Counted from the first letter of the stretch, positions 46,226 through 59,198 are shown. The stretch: 64,000 nucleotides of DNA from Cranoglanis bouderius (GCA_023630585.1 CM042546.1:21467810-21531809); one strand, 5' to 3'. The notes: generated by a model from the letters alone, not told the origin. Numbers and translations are program-made.

Positions 46226-47655
46226 TATTCATCATTTATTTTCATTAATTTTTTTGTTGGTCCGAAACTCTATACGTGAAAAGCTACAACTATTGTATAT
46301 CTTTTTAGTAAAGTTGCGTGGGAACGTTTCCATGGCCGAACTGAACTACAAATATGGCAGGAGCCGGACCTACAAAAGATTCACGAACACCGACTTTCTT
46401 TGCACTCACTTGCGCATCTTGATAAATGACCACAAATCAGCCATTGTCATTAGACATTTAGCCACACCCACAAAACTCCATAAAAGGCAAAGAGCCAAAA
46501 TTGACAACTAAAATGACGACTAAAGGGTGAAAGAGCTCTTCCTAAATGTGGCATGAGCTACAATATTTCAGTAATGCGGCTCAGTCATTGCAGCACTTCG
46601 ACTACCAGACACACACTAACTCCTCCTCCTACTCTTCCTCCATCTCCTCCTAATCCTTTTACAGGGTGGTGTTACTTTTGTAGTAGTAGGATAACAACAT
46701 TTCTGCCAACTAGCTGGATTTTTATGATTACCGCATTTCTTGGGTAAATGCTTCTACGAACGGTAAATGTATGATCAAATTTGTTCGCATCCAGGCTGAC
46801 TGGTAAAATGGTCAAACCATTCTTTTTTTTTTTTGGTTTTACAGAGACTGACATTCATACACAGCCTGCAAGATTTCCCATAAGACCTTCTTTCTGTTTC
46901 CTTTTCCTTACACATTACTTTTCCGCCCAGTTACTATTATTTGTAGAACACATACTCTCCAGGCTCTCCAGGGGAGGCTGAAAAGATGGAAGTGGGCTAC
47001 CAATTTGACCTCCTGAGCACTTTTATTCCGTTATTATATCAGGTTTTGTGATATTTACTTTATATTAGCTGTAAGCATTCCTCCTTGAAGCTTTCAGCTC
47101 GTAATCTTCAGGGTAGGTGTTCGGTTTGCTTTTACACCCTGCACGGCTCCTTGATGTTGTTGTTGTCATCGTCGTCTTCTTTTCCTTTTAAGAATCTATT
47201 TAAATGCTGCATTCGAAGTAAACAAAGGAATTGGGGTGACCCTCATTTTGGTCTCTCATTTTCAAGTGTCAGGACGGCTCTCGGAAATCACTTCTGTGCA
47301 TAATGTGTTATAAAAACACACTCCTCTTGAGAAAGTGTCAGGGAAAAAAAAGAAAAGAGAAAAAACGCCATTACAAGTCACATCGCTGCTCCAATCACGG
47401 TAAGGAGAGCAGATGAGAGCTCGTGCAGGCGATGTGACCCGATCCTCGCTCGACTCATCTCGAATTGACATGAATATGCAAATCGTGGCTGAGCAAATGA
47501 AATGCAAATAGACTGGCACAACAGACAAGTGCATCTGATGGGAGGGTTCAAATTTTGTTTCGATGCGATTTGTGAATCTCGGGAGCTGTCTGGAATGTTA
47601 AACATGAACAGTGCTCCATAAATGATTACGGACGTCTAACGGCGAGTAGAAGAAC
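46226..47655. other. Intergenic stretch, no gene supported
   Basis: Frames at 46218-46511 and 47262-47534 have no recognisable motif. Confidence 0.4.
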
Positions 47656-47659
47656 AATC

Positions 47660-47790
47660 CAAGGCACTGTTGAGTCTTTTTTCGACTGTAGTTTCAGCTG
47701 TAACGATGATGAATGACAGGTTTATACCGATGCACTCGTTATATTAATACGTTATTGTTTCTATAGCAACGGCTCGGTTACGAGGACTAG
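47660..47790 (-). repeat. Copy of MITE-like family H, inverted
   Basis: The complement reads GTTGCTATAGAAACAATAAC, GTATTAATATAACGAGTGCA and TATAAACCTG. Confidence 0.6.
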
Positions 47791-48190
47791 CTTCCGTACC
47801 TGATGTGGTGCACACCGTGGTTGGGTTGAAGAGAACCCCAGGCCACTGTTTTTGAGAGACTTGGCTCTCTGGATATCTCCCATGCTCGAAAAAAAAAAAA
47901 AAAAAAAGCTTTCACACTTCACCAGAAGTCTGAGAAGTGTGAAAACGACCTCAGACTGCAAATGGAATGAAAACCTGTATACTGTTGCGCACTATTTTTG
48001 TCACTGCCACTGGGTTCCACCAGGTGGGAGTCCATCTTGAGAAATGATGGCACTGTGCAGTGCAGTTTGGGAATCATGGAGGAAATGGCCACAAATGTGT
48101 GCACTAATTACAATAAAATTTCACACAGTGTCTATTCCGAATGGCCTAATTTCCAATCTGTATGGTCCACTAAGCAGTGTACTGTTCATA
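47791..48190. other. Spacer with a poly-A run
   Basis: Poly-A at 47889-47907; no gene. Confidence 0.4.
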
Positions 48191-48192
48191 CT

Positions 48193-49206
48193 TTAAAGGA
48201 GACCTATTATGCCCCTTTTTACAAGATGTAATATAAATCTCAGAATGTGTCTGTGAAGTCTCAGCTCAAATTACCCCATGGATCATTTATTATACCATTG
48301 CTGTAAATGCCCCTTTTTGGGTGGGAGCCAAAACACGCTGTTTTCGTGTGTATCTCTTTAAATGCAAATGACCCGCTGCTCCCCGCCCCCTTTCCAGACG
48401 AGGGCTGTGCCTTTACAGCTCGTGCTTCGGATACTACGGCAACAACAAATCAGGAGAACCAATATGACTGACACAGTAAATACCGCTGTAAGCGTTTTTG
48501 GGTTAAAAATAAAAAAATGATGACATAGTTCTGGTCCCTGTGAATACAATCAGAGACAGTGGTAACCGCATTAGCCGTGGAATTTGCTAACAAGCACATT
48601 CAGGAAGGCGATTTGCAAACATTCTCAAAATAAAGTGCAACGCTTACGACTTCTGGATATGAAGCTGGATCGCGAACAGTCGGTATTGATCCATTCTTGA
48701 GAATCAACTTTTCAGCAGATCCTGCTTTGTATTGACCCTCGTTCACGAAGCGGTCTGGTGTCAAATGATTCGCACAAACATATATGAATTAAGCTATTTT
48801 TTGGGGGCACATTTCCTTCAAAAATAAAACTACTCCACTGCGTCTTCAGTGGCTCTGATGAAGTACATGAAGACTCTTACGTTCATTCTTACAGCCAACA
48901 ACAGAACACTTACAAAGCTTGCGAAGCTGAGACGTTCTTCTGATCGCTTGCAGCTCACTCAGGGGAGGAGCTATGCTAATAGGGCAGATTCTGTCACCAG
49001 TCGTGGGTGGGGCCTGTTCCAACGTGAACAGGATAGAAACATTGGATAGAAAATGCGAACGACTTATTTTGAGACACTTTATGATTTATGGGGAATATTA
49101 AAAAAAACAGTGGGTAGATTTTTACCATTATAGGGTGGTTGTGTACACACATATTTATGTTCAAACACCATGTAAAGGTGAATTTTGCATAATAGGTCCC
49201 CTTTAA
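48193..49206. mobile_element. Non-autonomous DNA transposon, 1 kb, TTAA-flanked
   Basis: Left end TTAA-AGGAGACCTATTATGC and right end GCATAATAGGTCCCCT-TTAA are inverted copies with one mismatch in 16. The interior contains no transposase frame. TTAA on both sides would fit piggyBac-type targeting, but the surrounding CTTTAAAG is also an 8-bp direct repeat compatible with hAT-type duplication, so the class is unresolved. This is a common element type in fish genomes as I remember them. Confidence 0.82.
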
Positions 49207-49545
49207 AGCAAAAGCCTTCCAATCTGCCAGTAGTACACACTGAATTTGTCATAATTTTTTTCTCTTTTTTCCTTTCGCACATGGATGAAACCGTGATTAT
49301 TAGGATGCATCCAGATTCTCCTGGAACAGCATGTTGTGTTCCCAGGTGGCCATCCAGTGTGTGTCTACAGGGACATATCCACTGCGAATGCACCTGCAAC
49401 CCTCATTTGGAAGTGTTCACCTCATCACTGAGTGCTTTTCTGTAGACACAGCAAACTATTTCAAGATGATCTAAAAATGAAGTATTGGAAAGCTGTAACC
49501 AAAATCAAAAAAATCTTGGTATAAATAACCTGACAAGAAAATTGA
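49207..49545. other. Spacer, no gene supported
   Basis: The 106- and 86-codon frames on opposite strands over this region overlap the transposon end and show no motif. Confidence 0.4.
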
Positions 49546-49600
49546 ACTTTATTATTATTATTATTATTATTAGTAGTAGTAGTAGTAGTAGTAGTAGTAT
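49546..49600. repeat. (TTA)n(TAG)n microsatellite
   Basis: TTA units shift into TAG units without a gap. Confidence 0.97.
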
Positions 49601-50563
49601 TTTTGGAAAAACCCTTGAAGACAATGGCAGAAACCCTTGGCGTTTCTGTCAGCATAATTAACGCAAGATTAGAAAAATCAACACTGAGGTTATTAAATAC
49701 ATGCACAATGACTGAGTGAATTATTTACATTTAATCACAGAGCTGAAGCGTTTTTTTTTTTCCAGGGCAATGTAGAAGTAAAGCAGAAGGCAGTTCTGAC
49801 AGAGCTGCCAGCTAGACGAGCAATAACGGACCGAAAACGCTAATCACGAGCGAGCAGTCATGCAAGAGGATGGACTCGGGGGCTGAATAAAAAAAAAAGA
49901 AAAAAAAAAGAACCTGCAGAAATAATACTAATGTATGGTATTAGAAATACGTAAATTGATAATCTAGTAAGTACTGTTATTTTTAGCTCAATGGTAAATT
50001 AACAGTGAATAAAAATAAGGAAATAATCATTTACTAGAAAAGTAAATTAATTAACACATCTACACCCAAGTCTTAACCTTCTGGCAGAGGCAACCAATAC
50101 ATTAGTGAAGTTACACCAGCTGCACTGTACACATAAAATCCTGTAAAACAAAAATAAAATACTGTATATATATTATAGTTTCTTGTTCACGATTACGAAC
50201 CGCAGCTGGCATTTGAGCTCTTTTCGAAAATGAAAGCCAGCATCCGATCACGATGCCTTCTGGGTAAAATTTGCTCTCAACTACTGACATCTCCAGTCAT
50301 GTTGACTTATCCCTCGAGCCTCCAAGAGCTTGTATAACAAATGTCACTTGAGCTAATAAAGTATATGAACAGGCCTTAAGATGGCGACAGGATTCCCCAC
50401 GAGAAAGAGAGAGAGAGAGAAAAGGCGAGGGCAAGTCGACGAGGGTGTGTTAGAAGCGGTATTGGAACACAGCCCAGGATTGCTGTTGAACAACTCCATA
50501 GAGAGCTGAACTTGAGTACTCAGCGTTATTCATATGTGACCTTCTCAAGCAGTGCAAGTATTT

Positions 50564-50565
<2 letters not shown>
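49601..50565. other. Intergenic stretch, no gene supported
   Basis: A-rich run at 49889-49910; nothing else recognised. Confidence 0.4.

Positions 50566-50566
<1 letters not shown>

Positions 50567-50606
<40 letters not shown>
50567..50606. repeat. (CA)n microsatellite
   Basis: Uninterrupted CA run of about 40 bp. Confidence 0.98.
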
Positions 50607-50607
<1 letters not shown>

Positions 50608-50689
50608 CTCGAGTCTTTACTCAGCATAGAAAAACTTGTCACATGGACAAGTTTACCATATGTATATATACAGGAGCCGGTGAACAGGA

Positions 50690-51155
50690 GAGGACTGAAT
50701 CTATGTCATGACTGAACTATTCACTGATTCAAACACTGACTCGCTGAATGGGAGAGGAGCAAATCGCAATCATGACTGAAAGATTTGCAACAAAGGACCA
50801 AATCAAACACTGAGCCACTGAACATGAGAGGAGTGAATCTCGGTCATGACTGAAAGATTCGCAGATTCAAACAGTGACTCACTGAAAGAGGGAAGAGGGG
50901 AATCTGTGTCATGACTGAAAGATTTGCTGATTCAAACAATGACTCACTGAACAACACAGGAATGAACCAAACGCAGACCTCCTGAACATGAGAGGAGTGA
51001 ATCTCAGTCATGACTGAAAAAAATACACTGGTTCAAACACTGAATTATTTAAAGATTTGCTGATTCAAAAACCAACCCACTTGAACAAATCTTCGTTATG
51101 ACTGAAAGGTTCACCGATTCAAACACTGATCCACTGAACAACACGGGACCGAATT
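50690..51155. repeat. Minisatellite D, first block
   Basis: Units of about 65 and 99 bp (multiples of about 33) carrying GAATCTCGGTCATGACTGAA, GATTCGCTGATTCAAACA and CACTGAACATGAGAGGAG. It continues at 53132-53300 after an insertion. Confidence 0.88.
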
Positions 51156-51209
51156 AACATTTACATTTATGGCATTTGGCAGACGCCCTTATCCAGAGCA
51201 ACTTACATT

Positions 51210-53003
51210 TGTAACGTCTGAACGTATCAAACTGACTTCTGAATCAGCCTGGGTTTAGCAATGAAATTTCTCTGTCTCCTTGAGCTGTAAATCCCTAACT
51301 GTTTAATGACCACTCTGGCCCCAGTTTGACCAGATACCTTTGGAATGCTAACAACCAACCTTCCCCTCTTCGTACACACACACATACACACACACAAGCT
51401 ACCTATACGCGCACGCACACACACACACACACACAAGCTTACCTTACACACACAATGGAAAAATCTCTCTAGAATGTAACGTGTAATTATATGTAATTAT
51501 TCAATGCCTAAATAGTGTGATGTTATCTTGTTTACATATACTGTGTGTTTATGTAACATAACCTTAATGATTTTAGATAGTCTTAACTTAGGATATTATT
51601 TTAAACGTCTGTAACCAGGTTTTACTTGTAATATTCGTTACAAGTCCATCGAATTTGGTATGTAGTTAATCGTCTTGCGATACCCTGATTGATTATGCAT
51701 ATCATATTGCAATGGGATACATTATTTCATGCTTTCTCTTAATTTCATATATAATACGGTATAAACCGGCTCCTCCCTGGACATGCAAATTCGGGTCTGA
51801 GACCAGACAAAGAGAGTTCATCCCGCCAACAAATCCAAATTCCTGATTGGCCCATAGCCCAAAGAGTCGTGTGTGTTGGTGTTGTCTTTAAAACAACACC
51901 ACGCCTAGTCTTCTCTTCAGTCTTCTCAGTCAGTCTCTCTTCTTCACTTCAACTTCACTTCTACACTCCTTCCGGTTTCTCTCCCTCGGGGCCACGTGCC
52001 CCGGGAGGAGGAAGCCAGGATCTCTCTCTCCCGGACAAAAGATGCAACCGCCTCACAGCCCACGCCTTTTTCAAACGGCACGACGAACCAGCGAACTCTA
52101 CACAACCTCACGCGAACTTTCAAACCAAAGCCATGCAAGTATAGTTAATGGATCTATATCTGCATTTAAGATTGTACCCCTGTTTACAGGAGATTTAAGT
52201 TCGTTGCTGGTTTTGAAAAAGGCTAATTAGTTGTGTTTTTGTCTGCCATTCCCTTTTATTTCATTACTTTTCCTCTATACCTTTTCTTTCCTTGTATATA
52301 GATGTACATATGTATGTTCTGCTTAGAGTTAGTCGTGTGTATCCATAGTTACATCTAGTTATTAAAATCTATTATCCCACGCTTGATTTGTCTCTGTTTT
52401 GGTCACGTGATAGAGTCAATTCTACGCTGCATAAGATCTCGTTTACCCGCTCTAATTTTTAATAACAAACTTTGTGGTTAATTCTTCCTGGCCAGAAGGA
52501 TAAACTCCCTCTTTAGAGTTCATAATTCCAAACTAGACTACAGCTAATCCTAAAAGCTGATCTAGACCACATACATAGTCATAATTAATTATAATCCATT
52601 GTAGTTAATTATCTATATGTATATGTGCACATACATGAATTCCCTTTCATGGCTGATGTATATTTATAACTGGTCACAACACATGTTGATTAGATATATA
52701 GATATATTTCACGCCATTCGAGCTAATTCCTTATATAAATTGGAGAATACATTTAAACATGTTAAACATCTTTTAATTCGTTGCATAAATTGTAACTGGT
52801 GGAGAATATTTTTAAACGTTGCAGATTCATCCGATTTATTACACATTCTGGTAGATAATGCGGGCACGCTTTAAAACTCGTCTCCTTTAAAAAGGTGCTT
52901 CGAATCCAAGCATGCGCTTCTGTTTCGTTTTTCATGTTTAAAGTTGATCCATTAAATTATTCTGGTGGAAAAGAATAATGTTAGTAATGATTGATTCGTT
53001 ACA
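51210..53003 (+). mobile_element. Solo LTR, 1794 bp, inserted in the SINE
   Basis: Starts TGTAACG and ends CGTTACA, flanked by CATT at 51206-51209 and 53004-53007, a 4-bp target duplication. Inside are a TATAAA box at 51760-51765, a GATTGG (inverted CCAAT) box at about 51845 and pyrimidine-rich sequence after the expected start site. An ATTAAA polyadenylation-like word lies near 52362. No gag or pol frame is present, so it is a solo LTR from an unidentified LTR retroelement or endogenous retrovirus-like element. Its length is large for a fish Gypsy LTR. Confidence 0.78.
51760..51765 (+). promoter_or_regulatory. LTR TATA box
   Basis: TATAAA in a GGTATAAACCGGC context, inside the U3/R region of the solo LTR. 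Confidence 0.55.
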
Positions 53004-53131
53004 CATTTATACAACTGAGCAGTTGCGGGCCTTGCTCAAGAGCCCACAGTGGCAGCTTGGCAGGACTGGGGTTTGAACTCACAAGCGTCTGATCAGTAGT
53101 CCAATGTCTTAACCACTGAGCTACCACTACT

Positions 53132-53300
53132 CAGAATCCTTGACCTGCTGAATGAAAGACTAAAAGATTCACTGATCCATACACTAACCCACTAGGCAAC
53201 AGAGGACTAAATCAAGCACTGATCTACAGAATGAGACAGGAGCGAATCTTGGTTATGACTCAAAGATTCCTGATGAATGTTTGTGAGAGGAATGAATCAA
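53132..53300. repeat. Minisatellite D, continuation of first block
   Basis: Continues the array after the SINE and is nearly colinear with 55090-55250 (GAATGAAAGACTAAAAGATT, then CTACAGAATGAGACAGGAGC). Confidence 0.85.
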
Positions 53301-54030
53301 TGTCGGAATTACACTTCTTTGAGAATCTGGTTTTATGTTTTTTTATACTTCCGAATAAACGCCAGTATCCATCACATCACCATCACTCTCCCGGTCTCCC
53401 TGTCACCTCTGAATCATGTGCAGCTTAGCAGCTTGTTAGCTCTCAGGCCAAATGCCTGTTGCAAGCCCGAGGTAATGAATGCGAATGTGAATATGGTTCT
53501 ATAGTAATTTTAATAATATGTGTCAGGTTCTCACTTGCCTAGCGCCATTGCATCACACACTCTCCTAACACCTACGTACACTGCTGAAGGTGTGGGAACA
53601 TGAGATATAGCTGATGAAGTAAAAGTTACAACTTTCTCCGCAGTTGCATCACGCAGTTCCACACGATGAACTTAGGGAAAAGTTATACAACTGCTTAATA
53701 TGGTGGACAAACAACAGCACGAATTATATTCGACATCGGAAAAAAAGTTGGATAATACTGAGCATTTACAGCTGTTTGTCATGGAAACATGTATGTAACA
53801 TTTGTTTCAGCTGCAATAAAATCACTAACACGGGCTTAGTTATTCATGTGTAAGAACACTTGTATGTAACGTTATGAGCAGTTAAATTCAATTAAATGAT
53901 TCATTCAGATTTGCTCACTGATTCATTCAATTAAAGGGTTTGCCCCAAGTTACAAACAACCAGGGTAAGAATAGCTACTAATCGCTACTATTTTGTGTTC
54001 TTTTATAATATGACTGATTGGACGTGTTTA
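53301..54030. other. Non-repeat spacer between array D blocks
   Basis: No gene or repeat recognised. Confidence 0.4.
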
Positions 54031-54034
54031 GAAA

Positions 54035-55265
54035 AATGACAAAGAGTGTAAATCTTGGTCATAACCAAAAGGTTCACTGATTCAAAGACTGATCAGCTGA
54101 ACAGGCAGAAGAGAAGCGAATCTCATTCATGTCTGAAAAGATTCACCGATTCAAACGTCGAACCCACTGAACAAAAGTGGTGCAAATGTCAGTCATGACT
54201 GAATAATTTGCTGATTCAAACCCTGACAAGCTGAATAAAAGGGAAACGAATCTCGATCATGACTGAAAGATTCACTGATTCAAACCTTGATCAGATGAAC
54301 AACAGAGGACCTGATCAAACACTGAGCTTGTGAACAGGAGAAGAGTGAATTTCGGTCATGACTGAGTGATTCACTGATTCAAACACTGAGTCACTGAATG
54401 AGAAAGGAGCAAATGTCAATCATGGACCGAATCAAACACTGCGCCACTGAACATGAGAAGAGTGAATCTCGGTCATGACTGAAAGATTCACTGATTCAAA
54501 CAATTGACTCGCTGAACAACACAGGACCAAATCAAACAATGAGCCACTGACCATGAGAGGAGTGAATCTTTGTCATGACTGAATGATCTGCTGATTCAAA
54601 CACTGAATTATTTAAAGATTCGCTGATTCAAAACCCAGCCTACTTGAACATAAACGAATCTTTGTTATAATTGAAAAGTTCACCGATTCAAACATTGATC
54701 CAATGAACATCACGGGACCGATTCAATCCTTTAACCACTGAATGAAAGACTAAAAGATTCACTGATTCAAACAATGACTCGCTGAACAACACAGGAATGA
54801 ATCAAACAATGAGCCACTGAACATGAGAAGAGTGAATCTCGGTCATGACTGAATGATTCGCTGATTCAAACAATGACTCGCTGAACAACACAGGACCGAA
54901 TCAAACAATGAGCCACTGAACATGAGAAGAGTGAATCTCGGTCATGACTGAATGATTTGCTGATTCAAACACTGAATTATTTAAAGATGCACTGATTCAA
55001 AACCTACTTGAATGTAAATTAATCTTTATTATGATTGAAAGGTTCACAGATTCAAACATTGATCCACTGAACAACATGGGACCGATTCAATCCTTTAACC
55101 GCTGAATGAAAGACTAAAAGATTCACTGATCCAAACACTAACCACTGGGCAACAGAAGACTGAATCAAGCACTGATCTACAGAACGAGACAGGAGCGAAT
55201 CTTGGTTACGACTCAAAGATTCCTGATGAATGCATGTGAGAGGAATGAATCATGGTCATGTGTAA
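54035..55265. repeat. Minisatellite D, second block
   Basis: Same units as the first block. It contains two almost identical 100-bp units side by side (54795-54960) and three occurrences of CACTGAATTATTTAAAGAT in array D overall (about 51035, 54601, 54977). Confidence 0.9.
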
Positions 55266-56740
55266 AATGACTCACTGACTCAATTGGCGTAAAATACATC
55301 TTACGTAACATAACCCTAAATAAAATCTGTTTGATATTCATAGATCAGGCCTATTTGCTGGTTTGCTGATGCTGGAGTCTGTCTGTTCTATCACAATATC
55401 CATATCATAGCATGACGTTGGTTGTGCGGTTAGCAAAAAATGAATAAAGCACATCGTTCCAGCCTCGTCGGCGTGAGAACTGAGCGACTGAATAGTTTAA
55501 TCAGTGTTCTCTCTCACTCCTTCGCTTCAGCCTTAGACGGGTTCTCGTAGCCGTGCCGCACTGCACCGAGCCAGACGGAAAAACAAGCGAAAGTTCACAT
55601 TTGGCACATCCTCTCTTGAGTTCTTTCCAAAGGCAGATAAAGGACGATCTTTTCACTCCAAAGAGCATCGCAATTGCCTTGAACCCTGTTCAGCTGGCAC
55701 GCAGGATTCCTTCATTGCCAGCGCAGAGGCGTACCCATTCTCTAAAAGGTTCCGGCTGAATCCAGAGCTCGGTGCCTCCGAGGAAAATACTGGTCATGCA
55801 GCATGAGTTGATTGTTTCGGGATTTACGCACGCTTCGGTCTGTCATGGTTTAATGAGTGAATATAAAAGCCAGTGAGTTTTAATTGAAATTATTCAAATT
55901 ACGCTGTCGATTGCCAAAAACAGCTCCAACATCAGTACCAGACATCCGCTGTGGCGTATTAGGATTCTGAACCCGGACCAAGTTATCAAAGCGAAATGTT
56001 CATGTGTATTAAATTAAACATCTCCGGCAATGTTTGAAGGTGATAAGACAGATCCGCGGCTTTACATTATTCATTCCGGTGTTCCACATTACAATGGACG
56101 TGGAACACACTCCAACACACCTTTATTCATGTGGCAGATGCTTTTATCTAAATAACTTCCCCATAAGTCCAAATATAATCCAAACAGCTGTGGGATTTGC
56201 TATCAAATTATATATGATCCTCTTTTTTGTAAAAAGAAAAAAAAAAAAAAAAAGCGTCTAATAATATTGTGTCAGTGCTTTCAGGCATTTCCTGTCTTTA
56301 AAAAAGAATGAACTGCAGTAATCTCTACAGAAGCATTAAAATGTCACGTATTCACATGTTGTATTAATTCAGGCTTCCTGCGATGAATTTATTTATTTAT
56401 TTATTTGTTTATTTATTTATTTATTATTTCTTGTTTTCTCATTATCTCCTGGCATCATGAAATAATTTTCTCAACATCTGGAGATAATGAAACTTGTTTT
56501 TTCTGAAATGACAGCATAATTAATACATGTTTGCGGAAAACATTTTCCCTCTGAGGTAATAAATTTAGCACCGCAGCACACAGCTCATAGATGTGAACAT
56601 AACTCTATTTTACATTAATTATATAATTATGAGCTTAACTAAATAGTGTGCTATCAAGCCATGAAAACTTTTCTTGTAACTTGTAATGACAAAAATAAGA
56701 ACTAGATATCAAAGGCAGATTCAATAAAAATCAGTAAAAA
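55266..56740. other. Intergenic stretch, no gene supported
   Basis: Poly-A at 56237-56253 and (TTTA)n at 56389-56424. A 68-codon frame at 55553-55759 shows no known motif. Confidence 0.4.
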
Positions 56741-56744
56741 AAAA

Positions 56745-57010
56745 TAAATAAATAAATAAAAAAATAAAAAATCAATAGCTACAAGCAGCGATATTCAGGG
56801 GTCCAAGCACCATTCCAAAATAGTACTCCCAATGGCTATGTTACATAGAACAGTACAATGATCATGGGCCTGCTGAAAGCTGATTGGTCAGTGGTGGCCG
56901 TTCGATATATTTATATGAAAATGCGTGGCTTTTAGGACTTAAATTGTCACCCAATGCTAAATGAGGGGTCATTTATAGACAAAGGCCAGGTGTTGGTCGC
57001 ATTCAGATAC
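56745..57010. repeat. Possible dispersed repeat
   Basis: After an AAAT-rich tract, AGCTACAAGCAGCGATATTC and GGGGTCCAAGCACC resemble the start of a repeat I remember from fish, of uncertain class. Confidence 0.35.
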
Positions 57011-58695
57011 AGTTACTAAAGAGCCAAGAAAAAACAAAAAACTGCAATGGAAGTGCAAATGTTTTCAAAAGAGCGAGAAAGCAAGAGAGTGAAATAGAGC
57101 ATTGTCCTAAAATATCCACTGGATAGAGATCAGATAGCTAATTTACTCCAGAATCGAGAAACCGAAGTAAATAATTCAATAAAACAAACCACAGAGAAAC
57201 AGGAAGCCTCTTAAGCCATTAGGCTATAAGGAATTCTGCTGAAAGGAACATCTAAAACCTTTCTCCTCATGGTTGATGAGTCTTGATATGCACTGTTGTG
57301 TGCATCTAATCACGTTAAATAAGAAAAGCACCAGCGAAATCGGACACGGCAATATTTAACCTCTGCACAGAGGCTAACTAGTCTATCTGATTTCATGATA
57401 AAAAAAATAAACGTGTAAGGAACTGTTTCTAATTTATAGCAACCTTTACCAAATAAAACATTTTATTCTATTTACTCATAATGTTTACAACAACAACAAA
57501 AAGTGTAAACGTGTAAAATTATTTGAGAAACAAATTTAAACAAAATTGTTTTGCAATTTAAATTAGACCAGGTTTTGGTAAAGATGGGGGAAAAGGATAC
57601 ATTTGTTGACGCATCACAATTCTCCTATTGGTTGATAACTTTTAATAAATAAAATTTCCTTTTTTAATTACTTTGATTTATTTTTCCATGTTAATGTTCC
57701 CCTATTGCTAATATTTAGGTACGTGTCATAACAAAAATTGGAAATTTTGTCTTAGAAGTCTAAACCTTCATTGTTGTATCGTCTATACATAGTTTTTGTT
57801 ATTTGTATTTTGTTATGTCTATTTTTTAATTTATTTTATTTTTTTTTTTTTTGCAAATGAATTCCTTAGTAATTAATCAGTAATTTCCAGTTATGTACTA
57901 AAAGTAAACATGGCTATTGTAAACATTTGAATAAATAAAGAAATGATTCATGAATCAGACAGATGATCAGTGACTCAGCTGCCTATGAAAGTGAATTGCT
58001 TCCAGTGTATCCAGGGTTGCCAGATTGATTTTGTTCCGATAAAACCTGTCCAGTTAATTACCAACCATCCCAAACTATAACATGGCCAATTATACCCAGC
58101 AGCCTGAGGCCTCTTTTTTTCAGCCTGTGACTAAATGTAACTAAAAATAGCATAATTGGGCTGGAAATTTGACAATCTGACAACTCTAAAACTAAAAGCA
58201 CATCCAGCACCTGGCGAATAAACTAAACACATTACCGCAAACATGGCACACGGGATAATCACGAAATGAACGTCGCAAACATTTCCATATCAAAGCAACA
58301 AAGCTGTAATTAGATGAATGCAGCTCCAGTGGGTGTATGAAATGACAGGGACGTTTGATTAAACTGATGAATTCATCACTAATGAGACTTGTGTTTGCTG
58401 GCAGCAACGTAAATAGCAACGTTGACGCCCATGTCCGTTTCAACAGAGCTGATCTTTTGTCTGTTTATTAAACATCACTCATTAACTAGATAGAGGCAAA
58501 TAAAAGAACGAACACTTTTCTGTTTGCAGTGCTCTTCCAAACAAACAGCTGATCTGGCACGTACTAAATTAAATGAATAATAAAAATGTTCTTAGCCACG
58601 TCGATGGAGCGTCATCAAATTTGGTTGATTCAATTGATCTTTCCTGCTTTAAAATACTTAAATGAAGCCACGTTTGTTAAATATTAACTTCTGAA
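57011..58695. other. 1.7 kb AT-rich stretch, no feature supported
   Basis: No repeats or gene signals recognised; an 83-codon minus frame at 58192-58443 lacks motifs. Confidence 0.4.
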
Positions 58696-58699
58696 AATC

Positions 58700-59198
58700 A
58701 AGAATCTTTTTACGTTTATTGTCTTGAACCAATGTTTAGTTGCATTGTGTAGGATTGCACAATATTTTTTTTTTTTTTTATAGAACTCTAACTACACAAG
58801 GGGATTAGACCATGCAAGCAAAGTTTAGTTAAACATTTGTGGAAAAAAAAAAGTTGTGATTACATAAGTATTGATGAGAATCCTCTAAATTAGTTCTGAT
58901 GCGAGCAGTTGCCATCAGAAGTCACATAGTTAGTTGAATCTGTGAAGCGCGATGGTGGTAGCATCATATCGAGGGTTACTCTTGGACTGTTTTGCTTCTC
59001 TGACTAATCCCCCTGTACCTGCTCACTAAATTTTGCTGAGTTTCTAGACAGAACTGCAGTCATGCCCTATTCTTTACATTTTTTAAAGAATGGATTTAAT
59101 AATGTTCAAAGTATAACCAAAACTCTGATTGATACTTTTCCAGAACTTTGTCCCAGATTTTTTGTTCCTGGAGTTTTGTTTGCTCCTTGGTCTTCATG

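Larger units (their letters stand above)
51156..53131 (-). mobile_element. tRNA-derived SINE interrupted by an LTR
   Basis: Read on the minus strand from 53131: GTGGTAGCTCAGTGGTTAAG (A box) and GAGTTCAAACCCC (B box) form a tRNA-like head, followed by TGGGCTCTTGAGCAAGGCCC and a GTTGTATAAATG piece. After the inserted LTR comes the tail GTTGCTCTGGATAAGGGCGT, CTGCCAAATGCC at 51170-51205. This is an abundant teleost SINE different from the one at 40130. About 184 bp are SINE; the rest is the nested LTR. Confidence 0.85.

Noticed and set aside
53041..53131. tRNA-like A and B boxes that could suggest a tRNA gene
   Set aside because: The boxes are followed by the body of a known type of fish SINE and no full cloverleaf is apparent.
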